A stretch of DNA of 64,000 nt from JAEMQF01 sp963775015 (GCA_963775015.1 CAVZHI010000019.1:62001-126000), one strand, 5' to 3'. Counted from the stretch's first letter, positions 33,783 to 42,648 are shown. Notes: generated by a model not told the origin, from the sequence alone. Numbers and translations are program-made.

Positions 33783-34280
33783 TTATCCGGCCTCGGCCGA
33801 TGCGCCATTCAAGCCGCCGACTTCAACGGAACCCAGTTGGCGATGAACTGATGCACCTTGGCTGACGTCGGTTTCGGTCTTCAGGCGCTCGCGCAGCTCG
33901 CGATCCGACAGCATCTCGGCGATTTCGGACAAGATTTCCAGGTGGCGTTGCGTCGCCGCCTCGGGAACCAGCAGGAAGATCAGCAGGCTCACCGGCTCTT
34001 CGTCCGGCGCGTCGAAGGGAATCGGCTGGAGCACGCGGATCGCCGCCGCGAGCGGATTCTTCAAGCCCTTGATCCGGCCGTGGGGAATCGCCACGCCGTG
34101 GCCCAGGCCCGTCGACCCGAGCCGCTCGCGCGCAAACAGGTTGTCGGTCACGGTCGCGCGCGCGACGGCATGCTGGTTCTCGAACAGCAGCCCGGCGAAC
34201 TCGAACGCCCGCTTCTTGCTCGTGGCGTCCACGTCCACGGCGACGTTGCTGGCAGGCAGGATGGCGGCAAGACGATTCAT
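33783..34280 (-). CDS. ptsN: Nitrogen-regulatory PTS IIA protein PtsN
   Basis: A 165-residue EIIA-fructose/mannitol-like domain protein. The phospho-acceptor is His67 in GVAIPHGRIKGLKNP; LLIFLLVPEAATQRHLEILSEIAEMLSD is also characteristic. Phosphorylated PtsN relays the nitrogen/carbon and potassium state to targets such as KdpD and TrkA in other bacteria. It is the first gene of a two-gene unit with hprK. The 276-base gap upstream holds the hpf terminator and should contain its promoter. In many relatives rpoN and hpf lie upstream; hpf is present here but separated by a terminator. Confidence 0.95.
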   Translation of the reverse strand: MNRLAAILPASNVAVDVDATSKKRAFEFAGLLFENQHAVARATVTDNLFARERLGSTGLGHGVAIPHGRIKGLKNPLAAAIRVLQPIPFDAPDEEPVSLLIFLLVPEAATQRHLEILSEIAEMLSDRELRERLKTETDVSQGASVHRQLGSVEVGGLNGASAEAG

Positions 34281-34510
34281 GGGCGGTTCGGGCTCGCGAG
34301 GAGCGAATCAGTTCGAATGGACTTCGGGTGCAATTGTGACGGCGCGTGATTATGAATTGACTCGGGTTTTAGCGGGGCGATCGGGTTGACACAAGGGTCG
34401 GCGCAAGCAAATCTGCTGCGCCGCAACAACATTTCACGTTGGGCGGCCCGGCGTCGCACGTTTCGAACCGGGATTGGAATCGGCACGCTCACGAAACGGT
34501 TTCGGCCAAA

Positions 34511-34535
34511 CAAAAAGCGGCCGAAGGGCCGCTTT
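34511..34535 (-). terminator. Intrinsic terminator of hpf
   Basis: AAAGCGGCC (34514-34522) pairs with GGCCGCTTT (34527-34535) around GAAG. On the minus strand the stem continues into a T-rich run (TTTTTGTTT), a classic intrinsic terminator. It lies 22 bases beyond the hpf stop and separates hpf from ptsN. Confidence 0.85.
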
Positions 34536-34556
34536 GGTTGACGAAGTCACGCGAAA

Positions 34557-34898
34557 TCAGTTCGGCAGCGCATTCAGCCGCTTCACCGCGGCGTGGTGGT
34601 GGTTCTGCAGCCTGTCCTTGTGGCGACACACCTGGCGATCCAGTTTGTCCATCAACTGGTCGATCGCCGCGTACAGATCCTCGTGCGCGTGTTCGACGAA
34701 GATGTCTTTGCCTTTCACGTGCAACGTGACCTCGGCCTTCTGCCTTCGTTCCTTCTCTTTCAGTTTCTCGATCGACAGCAGCACGGTGATGTCAACAACC
34801 TGGTCGAAATGGCGCGTCACGCGCTCCAGTTTCGTCATCACATACTCTCTCAGGGACGGAGTGACTTCGAGGTGATGGCCGCTGATCGTCAAATTCAT
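34557..34898 (-). CDS. hpf: Ribosome hibernation-promoting factor (HPF/YhbH, RaiA family)
   Basis: A 113-residue ribosome-associated factor of the short HPF type. It starts MNLTISGHHLEVTPSLREYVM and carries KDIFVEHAHEDLYAAIDQLMDKLDRQV, the conserved basic/acidic surface that docks in the 30S decoding channel in stationary phase. A strong AAGGAG site precedes the ATG and an intrinsic terminator follows, so it is transcribed alone. Its usual upstream partner rpoN (sigma-54) is missing here: the 273 bases upstream contain no gene and then comes divergent corA. Confidence 0.95.
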   Translation of the reverse strand: MNLTISGHHLEVTPSLREYVMTKLERVTRHFDQVVDITVLLSIEKLKEKERRQKAEVTLHVKGKDIFVEHAHEDLYAAIDQLMDKLDRQVCRHKDRLQNHHHAAVKRLNALPN

Positions 34899-35171
34899 GA
34901 ATTCTCCTTGGCTGGGAACAGACGGGAAGGTTTCAATCGGGGCAGCTTGCGGGTCCAGTGTGCGCTCGATCGGTCAGGCTGACAAGGCCATCGCCGGAAC
35001 GGCAATCATCGGTTAAGCTCCTGCGTTGCGCAGGGTCCGGTCCGGTCGGGCTGCGCCCGGAGCAAGGCCGGCACCACGCCCGCATGGCCCGCTTCGAGCC
35101 AGGTTGGGGTGCGCAGGCGCCTTCACATTCAGCCGCCTCGAAGGCAGTGAACCTGCCGCCCGCTACCCATC

Positions 35172-36134
35172 ATGCTGAACGTCTTCACGCTGGTCAACGG
35201 CCGGCTGTTCCAGGAAGAGATCGAAAGCCTCGACGCCTTGGCCAACGTGCAGCCGGTGTGGGTCGACCTGGACGCGCCGAGCCTGGAGGAAAAGGGCTGG
35301 ATCACGCAGCGTTTCGGCGTCACGATCCCGCTCAACGCCGTCGACGACGACCTCGAGGAGTCGGCGCGCTTCTACGAGGAAGACAGCGGCGAGTTGCACA
35401 TCCGCTCCGACTTCCTGATCGACGACGACCTCGCGCCGCGCAACGTGCGTGTCGCCTTCATCGTCTTCAAGAACGTGCTGTTTTCGGTGCACGAAGAAGA
35501 CCTGCCCGTGTTCCGCCTGCTGCGCCTGCGCGCGCGGCGCATTCCGGCGCTCATCGAAGACGCGAAAGACGTGCTGCTCAAGCTCTACGACGCCGACGCC
35601 GAATACAGCGCCGACGCGCTGGAAGGAATTTACGACAGCCTCGAGGCGGTCAGCGCCAGGGTGCTGCGCCAGCCGGTGAATGACCAGGCCGCAGGTGAGG
35701 CGCTGTCGGCGATCGCACGCGAAGAAGACCTGAACGGGCGCATCCGGCGCAACGTGATGGACACGCGGCGCGCCGTGAGCTTCATGATGCGCAGTCGCCT
35801 GCTCAACGCCGAGCAGTTCGACGAGGCGCGGCAAATCCTGCGCGACATCGATTCGCTCGACAGCCACAGCACGTTTCTGTTCGACAAGATCAACTTCCTG
35901 ATGAACGCGACGGTGGGCTTCATCAACATCAACCAGAACAAGATCATCAAGATCTTCTCGGTCGCGAGTGTCGCGCTGCTGCCGCCGACGCTCATCGCCA
36001 GCATTTACGGCATGAATTTCCGTGCCATTCCCGAACTCGATTGGTCCTTCGGCTATCCGTTTGCGCTCGCCTTGATGCTCGCCTCGGTGGCCGCGCCGTT
36101 CATCTACTTCCGGCGCAAGGGCTGGTTGCGCTAG
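35172..36134 (+). CDS. corA: CorA-family magnesium/cobalt transporter
   Basis: A 320-residue pentameric channel subunit. A large cytoplasmic N-terminal domain (residues 1-250) with acidic, coiled stretches is followed by two C-terminal helices, and the selectivity motif Tyr-Gly-Met-Asn occurs at residues 279-282 (SIYGMNFRAIPEL). The C-terminal basic end FRRKGWLR is typical. It mediates Mg2+ (and Co2+/Ni2+) uptake driven by membrane potential. The frame begins at the ATG at 35172 without a clear Shine-Dalgarno. No Mg-sensing leader is evident in the upstream 270 bases. Confidence 0.95.
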   Translation: MLNVFTLVNGRLFQEEIESLDALANVQPVWVDLDAPSLEEKGWITQRFGVTIPLNAVDDDLEESARFYEEDSGELHIRSDFLIDDDLAPRNVRVAFIVFKNVLFSVHEEDLPVFRLLRLRARRIPALIEDAKDVLLKLYDADAEYSADALEGIYDSLEAVSARVLRQPVNDQAAGEALSAIAREEDLNGRIRRNVMDTRRAVSFMMRSRLLNAEQFDEARQILRDIDSLDSHSTFLFDKINFLMNATVGFININQNKIIKIFSVASVALLPPTLIASIYGMNFRAIPELDWSFGYPFALALMLASVAAPFIYFRRKGWLR

Positions 36135-36152
36135 CGCCAGGTCGCGCCGCCC

Positions 36153-36158
36153 TAGAAT
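36153..36158 (+). promoter_or_regulatory. -10-like box upstream of the ferritin-like gene
   Basis: TAGAAT lies 29 bases before the ATG at 36182, in the short gap after corA. It is the same hexamer as the one upstream of the first GST gene. It suggests that the gene has its own promoter. Confidence 0.4.
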
Positions 36159-36181
36159 GCCCCTGACTCGTGAGGTCTGCC

Positions 36182-37054
36182 ATGCTTTACCCCGAACTCT
36201 TCAAGCAACTCGAAGCCGTGCGCTGGAACATGGACACCGACATTCCCTGGGGCCAGTTCGACGCGAGCCGCCTCAGCGACGAGCAGGCGCAGACGATCAA
36301 GATGAACGCGATCACCGAGTGGGCGGCGTTGCCCGCGACCGAGATGTTCCTGCGCGACAACCGCGACGACAGTGATTTCTCGGCCTTCATGAGCGTCTGG
36401 TTCTTCGAGGAACAGAAACACTCGCTGGTGCTGATGGAATACCTGCGGCGCTACCGCCCCGACCTCGTTCCCACCGAAGCCGAGTTGCACGAAGTCCGCT
36501 TCGAATTCGATCCCGCACCGGCGCTGGAGACGCTGATGCTGCATTTTTGTGGCGAAATTCGCCTGAACCACTGGTACCGGCGCGCTGCCGAGTGGCATAG
36601 CGAACCCGTCATCAAGGTCATCTACGAAACCCTGGCGCGCGACGAAGCGCGCCACGGTGGCGCCTACCTGCGTTACATGAAACGCGCTCTGAACCGCTTC
36701 GGCGACGAAGCCAAAGCGGCGTTCGCCAAGGTCGGCGTGCTGATGGCGAGCGCACGCCGCACCGCGCAGGCGTTGCACCCGACGAACCTGCACGTGAACC
36801 TGCGCCTGTTTCCGCGCGACACGGTGCAAAGCCGGGTGCCGAACCCGCAGTGGCTCGAACATTGGCTGGACAAGCAGATCCAGTTCGATGCCGCCTGGGA
36901 GACCAAGGTCGTCGAGCGCATTCTGCACAACATGAGCCTGTTGCTCGAGCGCAGCTTCGCCTCGGTGAGCGAACTGAATCGCTACCGCAAGGAAATTTCC
37001 GCCGTGCTCGCCGAGCGCGCGAGCGCGGCCGCGCCGCTGCCCGCCGGCGCTTGA
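36182..37054 (+). CDS. Ferritin-like diiron protein, acyl-ACP-desaturase-like
   Basis: A 290-residue all-helical protein. It has the paired diiron signature ExxH: Glu77-Glu-Gln-Lys-His80 region (FFEEQKHS) and Glu155-Ala-Arg-His158 (ARDEARHGG), with further candidate ligands Glu125 (HFCGEIRLNHWY) and Glu46. Spacing and context resemble the ferritin-like fold of soluble acyl-ACP desaturases and related oxygenases, but overall identity is too low for me to name a reaction. ATG at 36182 is preferred over GTG at 36170 because a GAGG site precedes it. A soluble O2-activating oxygenase or desaturase is the best guess. It converges on a GST gene and follows corA by 47 bases. Confidence 0.7.
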   Translation: MLYPELFKQLEAVRWNMDTDIPWGQFDASRLSDEQAQTIKMNAITEWAALPATEMFLRDNRDDSDFSAFMSVWFFEEQKHSLVLMEYLRRYRPDLVPTEAELHEVRFEFDPAPALETLMLHFCGEIRLNHWYRRAAEWHSEPVIKVIYETLARDEARHGGAYLRYMKRALNRFGDEAKAAFAKVGVLMASARRTAQALHPTNLHVNLRLFPRDTVQSRVPNPQWLEHWLDKQIQFDAAWETKVVERILHNMSLLLERSFASVSELNRYRKEISAVLAERASAAAPLPAGA

Positions 37055-37057
37055 GCT

Positions 37058-37711
37058 TTACGGCTTGGCCGCAGCGCGCTCCTGATCCGCCTTGCGGTCC
37101 GCGGTGATCCGCCGCGCGCTCGGGCGCTCGCCGATCAGCTTCGAGTAGGCCTTCCAGTCCACGCCCGCGCCGGCCAACAGGTCCTCGGCGTAAACGGCTC
37201 GCGTCGCCATCGCCACCACCGGCAACGTGGCCCACGCCGCGCAGTCGGCCAAAGTGAATGTCTCGCCTGCGACGTAGGGCGAGAATTTGGCCAAGCGCTT
37301 GAACCCGGCGATATTCTTGATCAGCAGCTTGCGCACGCGGTCCGCGTTCGCGTCGCTGATCTCGCCGCCAAAGAAGGCCTTGCCGTACAGCTCGCGCGCC
37401 ACGAGTTCGACGTGCAGGTCGATGAAAGTGATCAGTTCGCGCACCTTCGCCGCAGCCCAGGGGTCGGCGGGAACGAGCGGCGGATTCGGGTAAGCGGCTT
37501 CGAGGTAATCGGCGATCGCCTGGCTTTCGCAGAGCGCGCCGCGCTCGGTGCGAATGAACGGAATCTTGCCCAAGGGCGAGCTGCTCAACGTCGCCTCGTC
37601 TTTCAATCCGGTGCGAACCTGCTCTTCCGTGAACGGCACGCCCTTCTCGAGCAGAACCATCTTCACTTTGTTGAAGTAATTCGAGACGCTGAATCCGCAC
37701 AAGACGAGCAT
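37058..37711 (-). CDS. Glutathione S-transferase family protein
   Basis: A 217-residue GST. The N-terminal thioredoxin domain runs MLVLCGFSVSNYFNKVKMVLLEKG, with the probable catalytic Ser in GFSVSNYFNK, the cis-proline in GKIPFIR and the glutamyl-binding ESQAIADYLE. The C-terminal helical domain contains FTLADCAAWATLPV. A GGAGAG ribosome-binding site precedes the ATG at 37711; longer frames upstream are shadows. It is a second, different GST from the one at 2.6 kb. Its substrate is unknown. It is divergent from the heptose-1-phosphate adenylyltransferase gene. Confidence 0.88.
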   Translation of the reverse strand: MLVLCGFSVSNYFNKVKMVLLEKGVPFTEEQVRTGLKDEATLSSSPLGKIPFIRTERGALCESQAIADYLEAAYPNPPLVPADPWAAAKVRELITFIDLHVELVARELYGKAFFGGEISDANADRVRKLLIKNIAGFKRLAKFSPYVAGETFTLADCAAWATLPVVAMATRAVYAEDLLAGAGVDWKAYSKLIGERPSARRITADRKADQERAAAKP

Positions 37712-37792
37712 GGGTTCTCTCCGCATTGACGACGCTGGGGCTCGCAGTCTACGCGTTGCCGCAGCACGCGCCGGCGCGGCGACAATCGGCAC

Positions 37793-38266
37793 ATGGACTC
37801 GTTCCTCGACAAGCTTTGTCCGCGCGGCGATCTGCTGCGCCGCGTGTCTGGGCTCGGGCATCCGATCGTGTTCACGAACGGCGTGTTCGACATCCTGCAC
37901 CGCGGCCATGTCACCTACCTCGAGCAGGCGCGCGTGCTCGGCGCGAGCCTGGTGATCGGCCTGAACAGCGACGCCTCCGCGCGCCTGCTCGGCAAGGGCC
38001 CGGGCCGCCCATTAAACAATGAAGCCGACCGCGCGTGTGTGCTCGCGGCACTCGCCAGCACCAGCCTCGTCACGCTGTTCGACGAAGCGACTCCGGTGGA
38101 GCTGCTGAAACTCGTGCGGCCGCAGGTCTACGTCAAGGGCGGCGACTACGACGTCGAGATCCTCGAAGAAACGCGCTGGGTGCGCAGCTGGGGCGGGCGC
38201 GCGCTCGCGCTTCGATTCGTCGAAGGTTATTCGACGAGTTCGCTCGTCGCGCGGATTCGCGCCTGA
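37793..38266 (+). CDS. rfaE2: D-glycero-beta-D-manno-heptose 1-phosphate adenylyltransferase (HldE C-domain type)
   Basis: A 157-residue cytidylyltransferase-fold enzyme that transfers AMP from ATP to heptose 1-phosphate to make ADP-heptose for the LPS inner core. VFTNGVFDILHRGHVTYLEQAR contains the HxGH nucleotidyl motif (His36, His39), and GLNSDASARLLGKGPGRPLNN and VKGGDYDVEILEETRWVRSWGGRA complete the site. It is the separate-domain version; the kinase half (HldE N-domain) is not in this window. A -10-like GACAAT ends six bases before the ATG and no ribosome-binding site is visible, so the transcript may be leaderless. Confidence 0.93.
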   Translation: MDSFLDKLCPRGDLLRRVSGLGHPIVFTNGVFDILHRGHVTYLEQARVLGASLVIGLNSDASARLLGKGPGRPLNNEADRACVLAALASTSLVTLFDEATPVELLKLVRPQVYVKGGDYDVEILEETRWVRSWGGRALALRFVEGYSTSSLVARIRA

Positions 38267-38305
38267 GGTCGATCGCGGCGCCGGCGCGGCGCAGCGTGCC
38301 ACTCA

Positions 38306-39217
38306 TCAAGCCGGCGTGGCGGCCCGGCGCCGATTCACGAGCACGATTCCGAGGCACACCGCCGCCAGCGCGAACCACAGCCGAAGCGTGATCGGCTCGC
38401 CGAGCAGCGACGCGCCCATCAGCAGGCCGAACACCGGCGTGAGCAGCGTGAATGCCGCGAGAAGTGTCGCCGGGTAGTGGCGGATGAGCCAGAACCATAC
38501 CAGATAACTCGCGAACGCGACGATCACGCTTTGAAAGACGAACGACGCCGTGACAAGCGGCGACAACGCCGCCGGCCAGGGCTCGCCGGCCATCACCCCG
38601 GCGAGCGTCAACGCGACACCGGTGACGCCGAGCTGGTAGACGAGCGTCTTCTCGGCGCTCGCGGTGCTCAGACAGCTGGCGCGGATCACGAACGTCGTCG
38701 CGCCCCAGAGCAGCGCCGCGGCGACCCCCAGCGCGTCACCCCACCATTGGCGCGGTCCCGCAGCGCCCTGCGTGAAGCTTTCGGCAAAAGCCCACGCCAC
38801 GCCGGCAAACGCGAGCAACAGGCCGAGCACCTGCGCCGGCGCGAGCCGCTCCGAGCGCGATATGAAAGGCATGCCGAGCGCGACAACGAAGGGCGACAGG
38901 TACAGAAAAACGACCATGCGCGACGCCGTCGTGAACTGGAGTCCGAGGAAGATGGCGCCGAACTCGGCAGCGAACAGCGCTCCCGCGAGCAGCCCGGGCC
39001 ACAGTGTGCGGTCGGCGCCGAACATCGCCACGCCGCGCCAACGCGCCCAGGCGAAGACGAGCAGCGCACCGATCAGTGATCGGCCGCCCGCCTGGAGCAG
39101 CGCCGGAATTTCCGGCAACGCGACTTTCACCGCAACCTGGTTCAGGCCCCACAGGAAGCAGCACATGACGAGCGCCGCGACGGCGCGCGCGTCCAGGGCC
39201 TGGCGCCGATCAGGCAT
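38306..39217 (-). CDS. EamA/DMT-family transporter
   Basis: A 303-residue inner-membrane protein with about ten helices in two EamA repeats (roughly residues 12-140 and 155-295), like RhaT/YdcZ-type drug/metabolite exporters. Start MPDRRQALDARAVAALVMCCFLWGLNQVAVK and the mid-protein WWGDALGVAAALLWGATTFVI mark the beginning of each repeat; LTPVFGLLMGASLLGEP is a conserved repeat-2 helix. The substrate is unknown; amino acids or metabolites are usual. The ATG at 39217 lies inside the end of the rhombosortase-like gene (8-base overlap), so the two are translationally coupled. Confidence 0.88.
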   Translation of the reverse strand: MPDRRQALDARAVAALVMCCFLWGLNQVAVKVALPEIPALLQAGGRSLIGALLVFAWARWRGVAMFGADRTLWPGLLAGALFAAEFGAIFLGLQFTTASRMVVFLYLSPFVVALGMPFISRSERLAPAQVLGLLLAFAGVAWAFAESFTQGAAGPRQWWGDALGVAAALLWGATTFVIRASCLSTASAEKTLVYQLGVTGVALTLAGVMAGEPWPAALSPLVTASFVFQSVIVAFASYLVWFWLIRHYPATLLAAFTLLTPVFGLLMGASLLGEPITLRLWFALAAVCLGIVLVNRRRAATPA

Positions 39218-39821
39218 GAGGCCTTGCCGAGCGCGCGCGGCGCAAGCCCAGCGCCGCACCGGCGCAGGCCAGACCCGCCGCCACGCCGCTCGCGTGGGCG
39301 AGCGGTGCGACCATGATCCCCAAGCTGGGTTGAAATGTCGCCGGGCTCCACGGGAATTCGAACCCGACCTTGAGCAGCAGACCGACGCCGATCGCCGCGC
39401 CGACGCGGCGCCGGCGCGAATCGCCGCCGGCCACGAGGTGCGCCACGGCGACCGCCACGCCCGCGTGCAAGACACCCGACAGGCCGCCGTAGTGGGCGAG
39501 CTGCGGGTCGACGAGCAGCCCATAGTGCGTCAGCGGCCACGCCGCGGCCCAGGCGAACCCCATGTCGCCCGGAATTCGCGCCACCCCACCCAGCGCCGCG
39601 ATCACGGTGGCGCCGGCCAGATTGGCGATCAGGTGCGCGCCGCTGAAATGCACCGCCGCGGCGCTGACGCTGCGCCAGGGCTGAGTCAATGCCAGCGTCG
39701 GCTGCCAATCGAACCATTCGTGCGGCGCGAACCAGGCGAGCATGGAAAACACGGCGAGCAAGCCGGACACGCCGAACCAGACCTTCGCCCCGGGGTCGCG
39801 CGCGACGGCGTGCCGGTTCAA
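39210..39821 (-). CDS. Rhombosortase-like intramembrane serine protease
   Basis: A 203-residue polytopic membrane protein of the rhomboid superfamily, of the compact rhombosortase type. The catalytic serine is Ser116 in HYGGLSGVLHAG and the catalytic histidine His176 in APLAHASGVAAGL; HFSGAHLIANLAG near residues 58-70 supplies the conserved helix-2 His/Asn of rhomboids. Rhombosortases cut and sort C-terminal GlyGly-CTERM proteins; no such substrate is encoded in this window. The start is TTG at 39821 (MNRHAVARD as read), since no ATG is available and glnE ends only nine bases upstream. It lies between glnE and an EamA exporter. Confidence 0.8.
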   Translation of the reverse strand: MNRHAVARDPGAKVWFGVSGLLAVFSMLAWFAPHEWFDWQPTLALTQPWRSVSAAAVHFSGAHLIANLAGATVIAALGGVARIPGDMGFAWAAAWPLTHYGLLVDPQLAHYGGLSGVLHAGVAVAVAHLVAGGDSRRRRVGAAIGVGLLLKVGFEFPWSPATFQPSLGIMVAPLAHASGVAAGLACAGAALGLRRARSARPHA

Positions 39822-39828
39822 GCGCAGC

Positions 39829-42648
39829 TCAAGCGAAGAGGTGGCGCCACAGCGCGAGCACGGCTTCGGATTGCGGCCGCATCGCCTCCGGGTCGAGTTG
39901 CGTCGGCTGCTCGTCCAGGCGCGCGCGGTGCTGGGCGCGACGCAGATCGCGGTACGCGTCGGCCGCGGCGTTCCCCATCGAACCGGGCAACAGGCCGCAA
40001 GCCTGGGCACGTTGCAGGAGCGCGATGTTGCCCGCGTTGTCGAGCAATTCGGGGTGCGCCGCGCCTTGTGTCAGGACGAGAAACTGGACCGCGAATTCGA
40101 CGTCCATCATGCCGCCGGTGCTGTGTTTGACGTCGAATCGCTCGGCCTTCACTGGGTGCGCCTGGCGCACCTTGTTGCGCATCGATTCGATCTCGCCGCG
40201 CAGCGCGCCAGCGTCGCGCGGCGCACACAGCACGGCGCGGCGCACCGCCTCGAAGCGCGGCACGAGGATGCGCGCGCCAGCGCACCAGCGCGCCCGCGTC
40301 AGCGCCTGGTGCTCCCAGGTCCAGGCGGTGTTGCTGCCGCGCCCGGCCTGGTAGTTTTCGAACGAGGCGATCGACGTCACGAGCATTCCCGAGTTGCCGT
40401 TCGGCCGCAGCGCGGTGTCGATGTCGAACAGCTCGCCCGCGCTCGTGCGCAGCGTCAGCCAATTGATCAATTTGCGCACGAACGCGCCGTAGATTTCGGC
40501 GCTGCGTTCATCGTCGTCGTCGTAGAGGAAGACGACGTCCAGGTCGCTGCCGTAGCCGAGCTCCTTGCCGCCGAGTTTGCCGTAGGCGATGACGGCGAAC
40601 TGCGGGTCCGGCCGGTGCGCCTGTTTCAGGTGCCCCCAGGCCCAGCGCAGCGCGCAATCCAGGGTCGCGTCGGCGAGCGCCGACAACTCGTCCGCCACCT
40701 GTTCGACGGAGAGTTCGCCCTCGACGTCGCGCACCAGGGTGCGAAACACCTCGGCCTGATGGGCGCGGCGCAAGGTGTCGAGCAACGCCTCTTCGTCGGC
40801 CTGGCCGGAACGCGTCCACGCCTCGTGCCTCGCGTCGAGCTCGCGAATGAACGCTAGCGCGTCGAAACGGCCGTGCAGCAGGCGCGAGTCGGCGAGTTCG
40901 TCGATCACGCCGGGGTGCAGCATCAGGTAGCGCATCGGCCAACGCGCCAGGCCGAGCAGACGCAGCAGCCGCATCTGCACTTCGGGCCGCTCGACGAGCA
41001 GCGCGAGGTAACTCTCGCGGCGCAGCAGCGGCTCGAGCCAGTCGATGAAGCGCAGCGCCGCCTCGCCGCTGCACGAACCTTCGCGCGTGGCCGCCGCAGC
41101 GCGTTCGATGAGGCGCGCCAGGCGCAGCTTGGCGGCGTCGCGCAGCATCGCGATCTTCGGCCGCTCGCGCAGGCTGCGCACGCGCGCTGCCAGGTCTTGC
41201 GGCAACTGCTCGGCAAAGGCCTCGCTGTCCACGCCCAGGGGTTCGCTGCTGCAGCCGCGGCAGGCGCCATTGCCGGCGGCGCTGCCGACGCCGTTTTGCG
41301 GCGCCCGCCCATCGTGCAGGAGGGCGTCGAATTCGGTCGCGACAAACTCGCGAATTTCACCCAGGCGGTCGAGCAAGTCGCAATGACTTGCTGGGTCGCT
41401 TGGAGGGGTTTGTTCGCCCGCCTCGGCGCTGCACGCGAGGCCCATCGAGCGCGCGATCCAGGCGAGGTCGCCGTCCAGCGTCGGCAACAGGTGCGTCTGC
41501 TGGTCGTCGAGGTACTGGATGCGATGCTCGATGCGGCGCAGAAAGGTGTACGCGTCGGCGAGGCGCTGCGCATTCGTGGATTTCATCAATCCCGCAGCGG
41601 CGAGCTTGTCGAGCGCCTTCAGCGTCGAGCGCGTGCGCATTTCCGGGAAGTGGCCGCCGCGCACGACCTGGAGCAATTGCACGATGAATTCGATTTCGCG
41701 AATCCCGCCGCGCGACAGCTTGACGTCGTTGCTGCGCTCGGGCCGGCCTGCGGCGCGGCGCTGCGCTTCGTCGCGGACTTTCTGGTGCAACTGGCGCAAG
41801 CCCTCGAACACGCCATAGTCGAGGTAACGCCGGTAGACGAACGCCGTGACCACGGAGCGCAGTGCGTCGGCGCTGCGGTCGCTGGGGCTGAGCGCAGGCG
41901 CGACGACGCGGCTTTTCAGCCAGGCAAAACGCTCCCACTCGCGGCCCTGGTCCTGCAGGTATTCCTCGAGCATCGCCAGGCTCACGACCGGCGGGCCGGA
42001 GTTGCCGTTCGGGCGCAACGCGAGGTCGACGCGGAACACGAAACCGTCGTCGCTCACGTCGCCGATCAAGGCGTAGAGGCAACGCGCGACCTGCGAAAAA
42101 TACTCGTGCGCGCTGACCGGTCGGGTGCCGTCGGTCTGACCGGAATCGGCGTAGACGTAGACGAGGTCGATGTCGGAGGACACGTTCAGCTCGCGCCCGC
42201 CGAGCTTGCCCATGCCGATGACCCAGAACACGATGCGCTGCCCTGCCGCGTCGCGCGGCACGCCGAAGCGCGCGTCCTGTTCGTCTTGCGCGTGCTGCAG
42301 GGCGAGGCGCAAGCTCGCCTCGGCGAGTTCCGTCATGGCGCGCGTCACGTCGGCCAGCAGCGCGTTCTGTTCGACGTCGAGCACCGCGAGCCGCTCCAGC
42401 ACCAGTTGGCGCGCCACACGCAGCGCGGCCGGCAGGCTGCGCCCCGCGCCCTGGAGCTGCTGCACGAGCGCCACGATGTTCTCGCGCCCGGGCAGGCCGG
42501 GGCCCAGGAGCGCCAATTCGGCGGCGTAGCGACGCCGGATGCGCTGCACGAAGCGGCTGTGGTCGGCCGCGGCGACTGCGCCGGTTTCGCTCGCGACGCA
42601 GCCGCTGGTCGGCGCGGCGGCGCCGACCAGCGTTGACCCGGAATCCAT
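39829..42648 (-). CDS. glnE: Bifunctional glutamine synthetase adenylyltransferase/deadenylase GlnE
   Basis: A protein of about 940 residues that covalently adenylates and deadenylates glutamine synthetase in response to nitrogen status through PII. It has two nucleotidyltransferase-like domains: the N-terminal deadenylase (GMGKLGGRELNVSSDIDLVYVY) and the C-terminal adenylylase (AYGKLGGKELGYGSDLDVVFLYDDD), each followed by a PII-uridylyltransferase-like helical region. The ATG at 42648 is preferred over a GTG at 42666 that would run into the yhdP promoter. It is divergent from yhdP and overlaps no gene downstream (eight-base gap to the rhombosortase-like start). Confidence 0.95.
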   Translation of the reverse strand: MDSGSTLVGAAAPTSGCVASETGAVAAADHSRFVQRIRRRYAAELALLGPGLPGRENIVALVQQLQGAGRSLPAALRVARQLVLERLAVLDVEQNALLADVTRAMTELAEASLRLALQHAQDEQDARFGVPRDAAGQRIVFWVIGMGKLGGRELNVSSDIDLVYVYADSGQTDGTRPVSAHEYFSQVARCLYALIGDVSDDGFVFRVDLALRPNGNSGPPVVSLAMLEEYLQDQGREWERFAWLKSRVVAPALSPSDRSADALRSVVTAFVYRRYLDYGVFEGLRQLHQKVRDEAQRRAAGRPERSNDVKLSRGGIREIEFIVQLLQVVRGGHFPEMRTRSTLKALDKLAAAGLMKSTNAQRLADAYTFLRRIEHRIQYLDDQQTHLLPTLDGDLAWIARSMGLACSAEAGEQTPPSDPASHCDLLDRLGEIREFVATEFDALLHDGRAPQNGVGSAAGNGACRGCSSEPLGVDSEAFAEQLPQDLAARVRSLRERPKIAMLRDAAKLRLARLIERAAAATREGSCSGEAALRFIDWLEPLLRRESYLALLVERPEVQMRLLRLLGLARWPMRYLMLHPGVIDELADSRLLHGRFDALAFIRELDARHEAWTRSGQADEEALLDTLRRAHQAEVFRTLVRDVEGELSVEQVADELSALADATLDCALRWAWGHLKQAHRPDPQFAVIAYGKLGGKELGYGSDLDVVFLYDDDDERSAEIYGAFVRKLINWLTLRTSAGELFDIDTALRPNGNSGMLVTSIASFENYQAGRGSNTAWTWEHQALTRARWCAGARILVPRFEAVRRAVLCAPRDAGALRGEIESMRNKVRQAHPVKAERFDVKHSTGGMMDVEFAVQFLVLTQGAAHPELLDNAGNIALLQRAQACGLLPGSMGNAAADAYRDLRRAQHRARLDEQPTQLDPEAMRPQSEAVLALWRHLFA

